In this document: piece by piece, positions 23,577 through 32,630 of the stretch
Layout: each line of letters opens with the position of its first letter
Numbering within the stretch: the stretch's first letter is position 1
Assembly (NCBI RefSeq): GCF_029961185.1
Contig: NZ_JASBQQ010000004.1
Span: 1-64,000 of the forward strand
Direction of reading: 5' to 3'
DNA length: 64,000 nt
Source of the DNA: Albidovulum aestuarii
Lineage (GTDB): Bacteria; Pseudomonadota; Alphaproteobacteria; Rhodobacterales; Rhodobacteraceae
Position numbers and translations under genes: made by a program
Notes under the pieces: model-generated
The model's database searches: none
Told to the model about the DNA's origin: nothing
What the model saw: only the letters and a program-made list of their open reading frames with translations

Positions 23577-26075
23577 TCAGCCGTTGACGCGGATGCGTTC
23601 GTTCGACGGGTCGAACGGGCTGTCCTCGACGACGATTGCATCCCATTCCTGACGCAGCATCCGCACCTTCAGCTTGGTGCCGACCTCGGCCAGTTCCGGG
23701 CTGACATAGCCCATGCCGATCTGCTTGCCGAAGGCGACCGAGTAGCCACCCGAGGTCAGACGGCCGACCTTCTTGCCATCGACAAGAAGCGCCTCCTTGC
23801 CCCACGGATCGGTGTCCTCCGGCCCGTCGATCAGCACGGTGACGCATTTGAAGCGCACGCCGGTGTCGATCATCGCCTGCTTACCCTGGAAGTCCTTCGA
23901 GAGGTCGATGAACCGGTCGAGGCCAGCCTCGGCAGGGGTCGCATCGCGGCCGAGTTCCGTGCCGAAGGCGCGGTAGGATTTTTCCTGACGCAACCAGTTC
24001 TGCGCGCGGGCGCCGACGAGCTTCATGCCGTGCTTCTCACCGGCCGCCAAGAGCAGATCCCAGAGGTAGCGCTGCATCTCGATCGGGTGGTGCAGTTCCC
24101 AGCCAAGCTCCCCGGTATAGGCCACGCGGATCGCGTTCACCGGGCACATGCCAAGTTCGATCTTGCGGGCCGAGAGCCAGGGGAAGCGCTTGTTCGACAG
24201 CGCGGTCTCCGGCTCGGCATCCTTGATGATCTCTTTCAGGATGTCGCGCGACTTCGGACCGGCGATGGCGAAGACGCCCCATTGGGTGGTGACGTCATGC
24301 ATATCCACATGCGCACCGCCATTCGCGATGAAATCCTCGATCGACTTCTTCAGGTAGTCGGCGTCATAGGCCGTCCAGGCACCGGCGGAGACGAGGTAAT
24401 AGTCGTTCTCGCCGTTGCGGACGATCGTGTATTCGGTCCGCGTCGTGCCGGTGGGGGTCAGCGCATAGGTCAGGTTGATGCGGCCGATCTTCGGCAGGGC
24501 GTTGCAGGTGAACCAGTCGAGGAAGGCGGTCGCGCCCGGACCGCGCACGATGTGCTTGGTAAAGGCGGTCGCGTCGATCAGGCCCGCGGTCTCGCGGATC
24601 GCCTTGGCCTCATCCACGGCATATTGCCACCAGCCACCACGGCGGAAGCTGCGCGAATCGTGGTCGAACGACTCGGGCGCGTCCTTCGGGCCGTAATAGT
24701 TCGGGCGTTCCCAGCCGTTCACCTGACCGAACTGCGCGCCAAGCGCCTTCTGGCGATCATAGACCGGCGCGGTGCGCAAGGGCCGGCAGGCTTCGCGCTC
24801 TTCGTCCGGGTGGTGCAGGATGAAGACATGTTCATAGCATTCCTCGTTCTTGCGCGCCGCATATTCGGTCGTCATCCACGAGCCGTAGCGCTTCGGATCG
24901 AGCGAGGCCATGTCGATCTCGGCCTCTCCGTTCACCATCATCTGGGCAAGGTAATAGCCGGTGCCGCCCGCGGCGGTGATCCCGAAAGAGAAGCCTTCGG
25001 CCAGCCACATGTTGCGCAAACCCGGCGCGGGGCCGACCAGCGGGTTGCCGTCCGGCGTGTAGCAGATCGGGCCGTTGAAATCGTCCTTGAGGCCGACGGT
25101 CTCGGACGACGGGATCCGGTGGATCATCGACATGTATTCTTCCTCGATCCGCTCCAGATCGAGCGGGAAGAGGTCGGCACGGAACGATTCCGGCACGTCG
25201 TAGAGGAAGCGGGCGGGCGCATTGCGCTCATAGGGGCCGAGGATCCAGCCACCTCGTTCCTCGCGGACATACCACTTGGCGTCGGCATCGCGCAGCACCG
25301 GGTGCTCGGGGTTGTTCTTGCGGTATTCCTGCAGCATCGGGTCCGGCTCGGTCACGATATACTGGTGCTCGACCGGGATCGCCGGGATCTTGATGCCCAG
25401 AAGCCGGGCAGTGCGCTGGGCGTGGTTGCCGGTCGCGGTGACGACATGCTCGGCGGTGATCACCACCTGCTCCTCGCTGGGCACGAGGTTGCCGCCCTTT
25501 TCCACCATCTTGGTGCAGGTGACCTTCCATTCGGAACCGGTCCACTGATAGCCATCGACCTGCCACTTGCGCTCGATCGTGACGCCAAGCTGACGCGCGC
25601 CCTTGGCCATCGCCTGGGTGACGTCGGCCGGGTTGATATAACCGTCCTGCGGATGGAAGATCGCGCCCTTCAGGTCCTCGGTCCGCACCAGCGGCCAGCG
25701 CTCCTTGATCTGCGCGGGGGTCAGGAACTCGTGGTAGACATCAGCGGTCTCGGCCACCGAGGAATAGAGCATGTATTCGTCCATGCGTTCCTGCGTCTGC
25801 GCCATGCGCAGGTTGCCGACGACGTAGAAGCCCGCATTGAGACCGGTCTCCGCCTCAAGCGACTTGTAGAAGTCGACCGAGTATTTGTGGATATGCGTGG
25901 TGGCATAGCTCATGTTGAACAGCGGCAGAAGCCCGGCAGCATGCCAGGTGGAACCCGAGGTCAGCTCGTCCCGCTCCAGAAGCATCGTATCCCAGCCTGC
26001 CTTGGCCAGGTGATAGGCGATCCCAGCTCCGACGGCACCGCCGCCGACGACAAGGGCTTTGACATGGGTTTTCAT
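23577..26075 (-). CDS. FAD-dependent (di)methylglycine/sarcosine dehydrogenase-type protein with GcvT domain
   Basis: An 832-residue two-part enzyme. The N-terminal DAO-type flavin domain has ALVVGGGAVGAGIAYHLAKA and SGSTWHAAGL; His45 is at the position that carries covalent FAD in mammalian dimethylglycine dehydrogenase. The C-terminal third is an aminomethyltransferase (GcvT-like) fold that binds tetrahydrofolate (YDADYLKKSIEDFIANGG, GELGWELHHPIEMQ). Family members N-demethylate dimethylglycine or sarcosine and capture the methyl carbon as methylene-THF. ATG 26075 was preferred over 26126 because it directly precedes the Rossmann motif. Exact substrate is not determinable here. Confidence 0.85.
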   Translation of the reverse strand: MKTHVKALVVGGGAVGAGIAYHLAKAGWDTMLLERDELTSGSTWHAAGLLPLFNMSYATTHIHKYSVDFYKSLEAETGLNAGFYVVGNLRMAQTQERMDEYMLYSSVAETADVYHEFLTPAQIKERWPLVRTEDLKGAIFHPQDGYINPADVTQAMAKGARQLGVTIERKWQVDGYQWTGSEWKVTCTKMVEKGGNLVPSEEQVVITAEHVVTATGNHAQRTARLLGIKIPAIPVEHQYIVTEPDPMLQEYRKNNPEHPVLRDADAKWYVREERGGWILGPYERNAPARFLYDVPESFRADLFPLDLERIEEEYMSMIHRIPSSETVGLKDDFNGPICYTPDGNPLVGPAPGLRNMWLAEGFSFGITAAGGTGYYLAQMMVNGEAEIDMASLDPKRYGSWMTTEYAARKNEECYEHVFILHHPDEEREACRPLRTAPVYDRQKALGAQFGQVNGWERPNYYGPKDAPESFDHDSRSFRRGGWWQYAVDEAKAIRETAGLIDATAFTKHIVRGPGATAFLDWFTCNALPKIGRINLTYALTPTGTTRTEYTIVRNGENDYYLVSAGAWTAYDADYLKKSIEDFIANGGAHVDMHDVTTQWGVFAIAGPKSRDILKEIIKDAEPETALSNKRFPWLSARKIELGMCPVNAIRVAYTGELGWELHHPIEMQRYLWDLLLAAGEKHGMKLVGARAQNWLRQEKSYRAFGTELGRDATPAEAGLDRFIDLSKDFQGKQAMIDTGVRFKCVTVLIDGPEDTDPWGKEALLVDGKKVGRLTSGGYSVAFGKQIGMGYVSPELAEVGTKLKVRMLRQEWDAIVVEDSPFDPSNERIRVNG

Positions 26076-26277
26076 CGGGCCGACTCCTCGGGTGTATTTT
26101 CTGGCCCCTATCTGCCAGAGCCGCAAAAACGAGGAAATGTCAGCCCGACCTAAAGCGACGGAAAAACGACATGCCGACCTGTCGCTGATGTGCTTGACCG
26201 CAAATCCGGCGCAAAACCCCTCGACCCCGGGCGCTCGCCTGCCTAGGGTCGTGCGGTGTCAACAAGAGGGGGCCAGG

Positions 26278-27252
26278 ATGGCGCGGACGGTTGTGATCGA
26301 GGCTCATGGCGGGCCGGAAGTGATGAAAATCGTAGACCGTCCGGTGGGCGAACCGGGGCCCGGAGAGATCCGGATTGCGCATAAGGCTTGCGGGCTGAAC
26401 TTCATCGACGTCTATCAGCGCGAAGGGCTTTACAAGCTTGCCTTGCCCGCCGCGCTCGGCATGGAGGCGGCCGGCGTCGTCGAAGCGGTGGGTGAGGGCG
26501 TGATCCATCTCAAGCCCGGCGACCGCGCCGCCTATTCCAGCCAACCGCCCGGCGCCTATAGCGAGGCGCGCGTCATGCCCGCCGCGCAGGTCTGTCCCCT
26601 GCCCGACAGCATTTCCTTCGAGGAAGGCGCAGCAATGATGCTGAAGGGCCTGACGGTTGATTACCTCTTCAACCGCACGACACCCATAGCGAATGGCGAC
26701 TGGGTTCTTTTCCACGCGGGCGCGGGCGGCGTGGGGCTGATCGCCTGCCAATGGGCGCGGTCGGAAGGGATCAACCTGATCGCGACCGCCGGATCGGACG
26801 CGAAATGCCAGATGGCGCTCGACCACGGCGCCCTACACGCGATCAACTACCGGACCGAGGATTTTGCCAAACGGGTGCGTGAGATCACCGACGGGCGCGG
26901 CGTGGATGTGGTGATGGATTCGGTTGGCAAGGACACGTTCGAAGGCTCGCTCAATTCGCTCCGCCCGCTTGGCATGATGATCTCCTTCGGCAACGCCTCG
27001 GGGCCCGTGCCGCCGGTGGATCTCCTGGCGCTGGCCTCGCGCGGATCGCTGAAGATCACCCGTCCGACGCTTTTCACCCATATCGCCGACCATGCGACCT
27101 GTCAGGAGATGGCCGGCAGGCTCTTTTCCAAGGTCGCGTCGGGGTCGGTGCGGATTGAGATCGGGCAGCACTTCCGGCTCGATCAGGTGGCCGAGGCGCA
27201 CCGTGCGCTTGAGGCGCGCAAGACCACCGGATCGACGATCCTGACGCTCTAG
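26278..27252 (+). CDS. qor: NADPH:quinone oxidoreductase, zeta-crystallin type
   Basis: A 324-residue zinc-free medium-chain dehydrogenase/reductase. N-terminal GroES-like domain with HKACGLNFIDVYQREGLY (about 37-54) and GMEAAGVVEAVGEG, then the NADPH-binding fold with GAGGVGLIACQWARSEG. The structural and catalytic zinc cysteines of alcohol dehydrogenases are absent, as in QOR. Start ATG 26278 follows GAGGGGGCCAG. The stop shares CTAG (27249-27252) with the stop of the convergent gene. Confidence 0.93.
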   Translation: MARTVVIEAHGGPEVMKIVDRPVGEPGPGEIRIAHKACGLNFIDVYQREGLYKLALPAALGMEAAGVVEAVGEGVIHLKPGDRAAYSSQPPGAYSEARVMPAAQVCPLPDSISFEEGAAMMLKGLTVDYLFNRTTPIANGDWVLFHAGAGGVGLIACQWARSEGINLIATAGSDAKCQMALDHGALHAINYRTEDFAKRVREITDGRGVDVVMDSVGKDTFEGSLNSLRPLGMMISFGNASGPVPPVDLLALASRGSLKITRPTLFTHIADHATCQEMAGRLFSKVASGSVRIEIGQHFRLDQVAEAHRALEARKTTGSTILTL

Positions 27253-28493
27253 TCGCCGATCGTGCAGCGCTTGGCGGAGCCAAGTTCGCTGCAGTTTCCG
27301 AATGCCCCCCGGTTGACCTTCACCTCGGCCGGGCGCGCGGCTTCGGCTTTCGACCCGCCGCCACCGAACAGGCCGCTCAGCATCGACATGATGCCTCCAC
27401 CACCCGCTGCAGGCGCTTCTGCTGCCGGAGCGTCCGCTGCGGCCAGCTGGGTCTCTTGCGGTGCCTCTGGCTCGACTTCGGCTTTCTTTTCCTCGACCAC
27501 GACAGGAGGAGCGGCAGCTTCGTCACGCAGCGCCTGGCTCGCCGCGTCAAGGCGCGCCTTCGCGGCCTCGTATTGCTCATCGTCAAGCCGCCCGTGCCGC
27601 CGGTTGATCTCCAGCGCGGCCATCTGAAGGTCGATATCGGCGGCGCGCGCCCTGATCCGTTGTTGCCGCGAAGCCTCGGCGACCCGGCGCTGTGCCTCTG
27701 CCTTCTGATCTTCTTCCGCGATCACGGGGGCGTTGGACCCGATGCCCGGCAGCGGTTCGCTCAGCATTGCATTCAGCCGGTCATAGTCGATCAGGTTGAG
27801 CAGCGTCAGGACATCCTCGTCCTCTGCCAGCGCCCGCACCGAAATGCGCAGTTCCTTTCCGATCTGGCCGGTGACAACCATATGGTCACGCTCCATGGCT
27901 TGCGCGCCGAAAAGACCGAGTTCCTCGCGGTAGGTGACGCCCTGTACAATCGCATAGCCATTCTTGCCGGACATCGCCTCGATATTGTTGGCCGCCATCT
28001 GCATCGCCATCCCGCTGAAACCACCGGGTTCCGGCGAAAGACGGGTCAATCGCATCGCAATGACAGCGCCGGGTTTCTGATAGACATAGACCTCGCTCGC
28101 ATCCTGTGCATCGACGAGCGCCTTTCCAGCGGAGGTGAGTGCCTTCAGCATGGGATCATTCTTCAGCTCGTCAGGCGCGAAATCATCCTTCTGCAGGTCG
28201 TACCGCCCGCCAAACAACGCCTCGGCCCCCGCGTCCCAATCGGTCCGCGTCCAGCCCTCGGGGGCTTCGGGCAGATGGTCGCGCGGGTCCATGCCGCGCA
28301 GGCGGTTGCGTTCCGTCTCGGCAGCGAGTGCGGCCTGATGATCGCCGAAACGACCGGTGATGGTCTTCAGATAGTCTGTCGCCCCGAAAGCGCCCGATGT
28401 GCTTTCCGCCCGGCGGGCCTGATTGACATAGTCCACGGCACCGACGGCAATTCCTGCGATGGCGACGAACGCACCAAGAAATACCTTGGACAT
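27249..28493 (-). CDS. Uncharacterised membrane-anchored protein with coiled coil and Ala/Pro linker
   Basis: A 414-residue protein I do not recognise. A single N-terminal hydrophobic helix (about 5-23, VFLGAFVAIAGIAVGAVDYV) suggests a signal anchor. Residues about 65-250 form a compact domain with W-R-T-D-W and repeated acidic segments; about 265-340 is a charged, heptad-rich coiled coil (QKAEAQRRVAEASRQQRIRA); then an Ala/Pro/Glu-rich linker and a glycine-rich MSMLSGLFGGGGSK patch. The final CSELGSAKRCTIGD has two cysteines that could form a disulfide. GGAG lies before the ATG. Periplasmic location is inferred. Confidence 0.7.
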   Translation of the reverse strand: MSKVFLGAFVAIAGIAVGAVDYVNQARRAESTSGAFGATDYLKTITGRFGDHQAALAAETERNRLRGMDPRDHLPEAPEGWTRTDWDAGAEALFGGRYDLQKDDFAPDELKNDPMLKALTSAGKALVDAQDASEVYVYQKPGAVIAMRLTRLSPEPGGFSGMAMQMAANNIEAMSGKNGYAIVQGVTYREELGLFGAQAMERDHMVVTGQIGKELRISVRALAEDEDVLTLLNLIDYDRLNAMLSEPLPGIGSNAPVIAEEDQKAEAQRRVAEASRQQRIRARAADIDLQMAALEINRRHGRLDDEQYEAAKARLDAASQALRDEAAAPPVVVEEKKAEVEPEAPQETQLAAADAPAAEAPAAGGGGIMSMLSGLFGGGGSKAEAARPAEVKVNRGAFGNCSELGSAKRCTIGD

Positions 28494-28606
28494 AGGCTGC
28501 TCCGTTAAATCAATTCAATCAACGGTTTCGCAGCCGAACGCGACCGAAATGTGGCCTCCGCCTGAAGAAAGTGTGGACCTGAGAATCCGGCGGGCCGGAG
28601 GGTGTG

Positions 28607-29593
28607 TCACAGCATCGACGGCACCACCAGATCGGGCGGCCGGTGACCGTCGGCGAAGGTCTTGATGTTGATGATTACCTTCTCACCCATCTCGGTCCGG
28701 CCCTCGAGCGTGGCCGAGCCCATATGCGGCAGCAGGACGACATTCGGCAGCGCCCGCAGGCGGGGATTGATCTCGTGCCCGTGCTCGAACACATCGAGAC
28801 CGGCGCCCGCAATCTCGCCCGCGCGCAGCATCCGGGTCAGCGCATTTTCATCGATCACCTCACCGCGCGAGGTGTTCACGATCACCGCACCTTCCTTCAT
28901 CAGGCGCAGGCGTCGGGCGTTCATCAGGTGGAAGGTTGCAGGCGTGTGCGGGCAGTTGATCGACAGCACATCCATCCGACTGACCATCTGATCGAGACTT
29001 TCCCAATAGGTGGCTTCAACCTCGGCCTCCTGTTCCGGGCGCAGGCGTTTGCGGTTGTGATAGTGGATCTGCATGCCGAAGGCATGGGCGCGCCGCGCCA
29101 CGGCCGTGCCGATCCGGCCCATGCCGAGAATTCCCAGACGCCGCCCGCCGACGCGCCCGCCCATGAAGGCTGTGGGGGCCCAGCCCTGCCAGTTGCCCGA
29201 CTGCATCACGGCCAGCCCCTCGGGGATGCGGCGCGTCACGGCGAGGATCAGCGCCATCGTCATGTCGGCGGTATCTTCGGTCACAACGCCCGGCGTGTTC
29301 GACACCAGAACGCCGCGCTGACGGGCGGATTGAACGTCGACATGGTCAATGCCCGCGCCGTAGTTTGCGATCAGCTTCAGCTTGTCGCCCGCCTGCGCTA
29401 GAAGGTTGGCGTCGATATGGTCGGTCACGCAGGGCACGATCACATCCGCCCGTCGCATCGCGGCGGCAAGCTCATCCCGGCTCATCCGCGTATCGGGGTC
29501 GCGCAGTTCGACATCGAACAATTCCTTCATCCGGGTCTCGACGACCTCGGGCAAGCGTCGCGTGACGACAACACTCAGACGCTGTGATCCCAT
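28607..29593 (-). CDS. D-isomer 2-hydroxyacid dehydrogenase (glyoxylate/hydroxypyruvate reductase-like)
   Basis: A 328-residue NAD(P)-dependent oxidoreductase. The cofactor domain has LGILGMGRIGTAVARRAHAF; the catalytic residues sit in VNTSRGEVIDENAL (Arg), the following Glu in AGLDVFEHGHEINP, and the His in LLPHMGSATLEGR. NRKRL after the second beta strand suggests preference for NADP. The ATG at 29593 has GGAGAGC upstream. It is a paralogue of the serine-cycle enzyme at 54617-55588 and may be a general glyoxylate reductase. Confidence 0.88.
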   Translation of the reverse strand: MGSQRLSVVVTRRLPEVVETRMKELFDVELRDPDTRMSRDELAAAMRRADVIVPCVTDHIDANLLAQAGDKLKLIANYGAGIDHVDVQSARQRGVLVSNTPGVVTEDTADMTMALILAVTRRIPEGLAVMQSGNWQGWAPTAFMGGRVGGRRLGILGMGRIGTAVARRAHAFGMQIHYHNRKRLRPEQEAEVEATYWESLDQMVSRMDVLSINCPHTPATFHLMNARRLRLMKEGAVIVNTSRGEVIDENALTRMLRAGEIAGAGLDVFEHGHEINPRLRALPNVVLLPHMGSATLEGRTEMGEKVIINIKTFADGHRPPDLVVPSML

Positions 29594-29711
29594 CGGATGC
29601 TCTCCTCTCTTCCAAACCGGCGTTTCTCTTGGCAAAGTATGGGCGCAACGGGGCGGGCCACAAGCCCCGAATGACAGCGCCCTTCAGGCTTGGGCGAAAA
29701 ACGGGCAGACG

Positions 29712-30248
29712 ATGCAGGCAGGCATGACCAAGTCACACAAGTTTCGGGCGTTCCTTGCCCAGATCGCGCTTTGCGCCGGGCTGGCGACGCCCGGTTTCAC
29801 GGCTCCGAACGGCGATGGCGCCCGCGGCCCCGTCACCAATCTGCCGCTGCCGCGTTTCGTGTCGCTGAAGGCAGCCGAGGGCAATGTGCGGCGCGGACCG
29901 AGCCTCAGCCACCGCATTGATTGGGTGTTCCGCCACCGCGACATGCCGCTTCTCGTGACGGCCGAGTTCGGACACTGGCGCCGGGTCGAGGATCAGGAGG
30001 GGCAGGGTGGCTGGATCTATTACAGCCTGCTTTCCGGTTCACGCACCGTCAGCGTCGCAACAGACCGGGCCGCGCTGCGCAGCCGCCCCGATCCCGAGGG
30101 GCCGGTGGTTGCCGAGGCCGTGACCGGCGTGATCGGGCGTCTTGGCGAATGCGGGCCCGACTGGTGCCGGATCGCGGCAGGCGGCACCAAGGGCTGGGTC
30201 GAGAAGACCGCGCTCTGGGGCGTGGCGCGCGACGAATTGCGGGAATGA
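29712..30248 (+). CDS. Exported protein with tandem SH3-like domains
   Basis: A 178-residue protein with a signal peptide (KFRAFLAQIALCAGLATPGFTA, cleavage near residue 30) and two bacterial SH3-type modules: FVSLKAAEGNVRRGPSLSHR with WRRVEDQEGQGGWIYYSLLS, and TDRAALRSRPDPEGPVVAEA with WCRIAAGGTKGWVEKTALWG. Such domains bind peptidoglycan or envelope proteins. Start could also be ATG 29724; neither has a strong ribosome site. It converges on the DUF4105 gene, 40 bp away. Confidence 0.8.
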   Translation: MQAGMTKSHKFRAFLAQIALCAGLATPGFTAPNGDGARGPVTNLPLPRFVSLKAAEGNVRRGPSLSHRIDWVFRHRDMPLLVTAEFGHWRRVEDQEGQGGWIYYSLLSGSRTVSVATDRAALRSRPDPEGPVVAEAVTGVIGRLGECGPDWCRIAAGGTKGWVEKTALWGVARDELRE

Positions 30249-30288
30249 CGCCAGAAGATATCGCCTGCGCATGACACGTTTCGGATAT

Positions 30289-31287
30289 TCACTGTCCTGC
30301 GCGAATCCAGTCCGAGAAATCGGCGCCTGTTGGCACCTCTTGCGCCCGTGCAGTAATCGCGCCGCGGCTGCGGCGCTCGCTCATCGCGATCTCATCGCGG
30401 AGCCCGCCGATCTCATCGAGGTATTCTGGCAGCAGCCCTGACTTCACCAGCCGGATATCGAGCGGCATTTCGGGCGCGACCAGTTTCGCGAGTTGATAGA
30501 CCGTCGTCGTGCAATTGTCGGTAATCGTGTTGTAAAACTCCGGGCTCTCGGCCAGCGCGTTGCCGAAACTTGTATAGGTCAGGAACATCTCGCGCATCCG
30601 CGCCTGATCCAGCCGGACCGGATAGAGGCGCACGTCTTCCTTGCGGTGGTTCGTGCGCAATTTGACGATATCGTTTTCCTCGGCCGCGATCAGCACCAGT
30701 TCGAACTTGCGGAAGAAACCACCAAGAATTTCGAACTCCTCACCCGCTTCGCGCCGTATCTCGACCGAGAAGACGACATGCTGGCCATCGCTGAAGCCGA
30801 AGCTGACCAGAAGGTGGGCGATGTCGGGATTGTCCCAGACCGAGGTGAACATGTCGATACTGTCGAGCTTCGTCAATTCGTAGTGCCGCGTGACCCAGTG
30901 TTCCTCGGCCCTGTCGCGATCCTGCCAGTCGAAGGCACGGACATTGTGCAATGTGACCTGGTCGCCCGCGATCTCGGCGGTGACGCCGCGGGCGACATCG
31001 GCGGCCCAGTCGCGGTCGTTTGAGGGTTGGATGGTCATGTACCAGCCGCCGATGATTACCGCGATGAGCGCGAGGCCCGCCAAACCCGCCCTTCGCGACC
31101 GGAAGCGCAGGGCGAGCGTGGTCAAAGCGGCGGCGATCAGCGCAGCCTCAAAGGCAATCAGAAGGGCACCCGCGAAGTGAACCGACAAGGCCGCAGCGGC
31201 CCAGGCGGTGGTGCCAAGTGTCAGGACGACAAAGCCCGCAAGGGCCACAAGGCTTAGGTAACGGGTGCGGCGGGACGGTTGGGTCAT
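30289..31287 (-). CDS. DUF4105 (Lnb N-terminal domain-like) membrane protein
   Basis: A 332-residue protein with three N-terminal hydrophobic helices (about 11-30, 33-56 and 67-84) followed by a periplasmic domain of about 240 residues. That domain contains FDWQDRDRAEEHWVTRHYEL, VSFGFSDGQHVVFSVEIR and NTITDNCTTTVYQLAK, the Cys-bearing motif of DUF4105 proteins, which resemble papain-like NlpC/P60 folds (Cys and His present). Function unknown. The ATG at 31287 is preceded by GGAGGTCCC, a near-perfect ribosome site. Confidence 0.82.
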   Translation of the reverse strand: MTQPSRRTRYLSLVALAGFVVLTLGTTAWAAAALSVHFAGALLIAFEAALIAAALTTLALRFRSRRAGLAGLALIAVIIGGWYMTIQPSNDRDWAADVARGVTAEIAGDQVTLHNVRAFDWQDRDRAEEHWVTRHYELTKLDSIDMFTSVWDNPDIAHLLVSFGFSDGQHVVFSVEIRREAGEEFEILGGFFRKFELVLIAAEENDIVKLRTNHRKEDVRLYPVRLDQARMREMFLTYTSFGNALAESPEFYNTITDNCTTTVYQLAKLVAPEMPLDIRLVKSGLLPEYLDEIGGLRDEIAMSERRSRGAITARAQEVPTGADFSDWIRAGQ

Positions 31288-31309
31288 GGGACCTCCGTAC
31301 ACAAAGAAT

Positions 31310-31336
31310 GACCGCCGGGCGAGGGGCCCGGCGGTC
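31310..31336 (-). terminator. Terminator of the DUF2141 operon
   Basis: Perfect 11-bp stem GACCGCCGGGC / GCCCGGCGGTC with a GAGGG loop, followed on the minus strand by ATTCTTTG. It lies between the end of the 31394-32597 operon and the DUF4105 start. Confidence 0.7.
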
Positions 31337-31393
31337 CATTATGTCACGCGGCCATAGGGGGGCCGACTTGCCGCACCGATCCAACGACAACGG

Positions 31394-32038
31394 TTAACCG
31401 GGCAGCACATCTTGCGCATCCGCCACCACTGACCAACCACGCCGCATGGCGTGAATACCGACCGCCATCAGCGCCAAACCGAAACCGGCCGCCGTCAGAC
31501 GCGCCAGCGCCAGACCGCCGGCCGGGCTCAAGCCGACGCCGAAAGCCATTGCGGTCAACGCCAGCGCGAGCCCGACAAAGCGTGGGACGACGCCAATCCT
31601 CAGCCAAACAATGCCGAGCATGGCGTAACCGGCAACGGTCAGAATCCCGGCCAGCGGGAAGAAAACCGCCACCGGCCCCATTGCATCGCCTGCGCCATGA
31701 TCCTGAATGACCTCCGGATAGTTCATTGCGAGAAATGGCGCGATCAGCACCTCGTAGTAATCCAGCCCGAAGATCATCATCATCCCGACGAACAGCATCA
31801 CGAACCCGGTCAGGCCGAGCTTTCCAGCCCTGAGGGCGGTCGGGACATAAAGGGCAGTCGTGCCAAGAAGGCCCAGCACCAGCGAGAGCGCGAAAAGCGC
31901 GTGAATGAATATCCAGCCCGACGACGCGATCGTCCCGGCGCTCATGTGATGGGGATGCGCGATATAGGAATAGCCGAGCGCGGCCCCGGAGAGGATCAGC
32001 CCGGCGGCGCCGGCGCGTGTGATGGAAGCGAGTTTCAT
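31394..32038 (-). CDS. Multi-pass membrane protein of unknown function
   Basis: A 214-residue protein with about six TM helices and conserved-looking polar sites (YIAHPHHMSAG near 20-30, and FGLDYYEVLIAPFL). I do not recognise a family with confidence. The ATG at 32038 is preceded by AAAGGACCCACT, a good ribosome site at seven bases. It follows the DUF2141 gene after 22 bp and is divergent from the LytTR regulator, so the three genes probably form one functional unit. Confidence 0.75.
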   Translation of the reverse strand: MKLASITRAGAAGLILSGAALGYSYIAHPHHMSAGTIASSGWIFIHALFALSLVLGLLGTTALYVPTALRAGKLGLTGFVMLFVGMMMIFGLDYYEVLIAPFLAMNYPEVIQDHGAGDAMGPVAVFFPLAGILTVAGYAMLGIVWLRIGVVPRFVGLALALTAMAFGVGLSPAGGLALARLTAAGFGLALMAVGIHAMRRGWSVVADAQDVLPG

Positions 32039-32060
32039 AGTGGGTCCTTTCATTGATGGA

Positions 32061-32597
32061 TCAGATTGGCAGGCGAAGGCCACGGAGCTTTCGGAAAAGC
32101 GCCAGCCCGCCGAAGATCGCCACCAGAGCCGGGAGTCCGATCAGCATCATCTGCGAAACAGCCGCGAAAACGTTCATGCGTAGATGGATGTCCTGCCGGG
32201 CGGGCGCTTCACCGATGTCAAACGCGACCTCCTCCCATTGAGGCAGGCCAAGACTCGTCCAGGTGCCGTTCGAATAGCCGTAAGGTTCCTGCGGCAGGCC
32301 AAGGAACGGACGGTTGAGCTCGCTATCCGCATCCTTGTCATGGTGCGCGATGACCGCGTAGCGGCCAGACGGAATGTCGTCCGCAGCCCAGACGGCGCGA
32401 CCATCGTGGATCGGCACCGAGACGATGCGCACCACCGGTATCTCACCGCGATAGCCTGCTTCACCCTCCATCAGGACGATGCGGGCCATGCCGGAACTGT
32501 CCGCAAAACCGGAGATGGTCAGACTGATTTCTCCCGCGGTCACCGGCAGTGCGGTCGCAAGTGCCAGTATCAGACCCGGAATAAGTGATTGATTCAT
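32061..32597 (-). CDS. DUF2141 domain exported, C-terminally anchored protein
   Basis: A 178-residue protein: signal peptide (LIPGLILALATALPVTAGEI, cleavage near 22), then a DUF2141 beta-sandwich with IPSGRYAVIAHHDKDADSEL and NRPFLGLPQEPYGYSN, the family signature, and then a C-terminal TM helix (about 150-170) with a basic tail RKLRGLRLPI. Most DUF2141 proteins are soluble periplasmic, so the anchor is a little unusual. The ATG at 32597 is preceded by AAAGGACAACAG. Only 33 bp separate its start from that of the LytTR regulator. Confidence 0.85.
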   Translation of the reverse strand: MNQSLIPGLILALATALPVTAGEISLTISGFADSSGMARIVLMEGEAGYRGEIPVVRIVSVPIHDGRAVWAADDIPSGRYAVIAHHDKDADSELNRPFLGLPQEPYGYSNGTWTSLGLPQWEEVAFDIGEAPARQDIHLRMNVFAAVSQMMLIGLPALVAIFGGLALFRKLRGLRLPI

Positions 32598-32630
32598 CTG
32601 TTGTCCTTTCAAGTGCGTCGTGGCGACGAC
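32598..32630. promoter_or_regulatory. Very short divergent intergenic region with small dyad
   Basis: This 33-bp stretch separates the DUF2141 and LytTR starts and contains CGTCG-TGG-CGACG (32616-32628). It is too short for two complete promoters, so one promoter must lie inside the opposite gene or the LytTR start is further downstream (for example ATG 32676). Confidence 0.4.

Noticed and set aside
26084-26110. Possible further GGAGTATTT repeat (CGGGTGTATTTTCTGG)
   Set aside because: Only a partial core match, with neither of the two tail types, so it was not counted.
23568-26153. Long plus-strand open frame of 861 codons
   Set aside because: Antisense to the FAD/GcvT dehydrogenase, which has clear motifs throughout.
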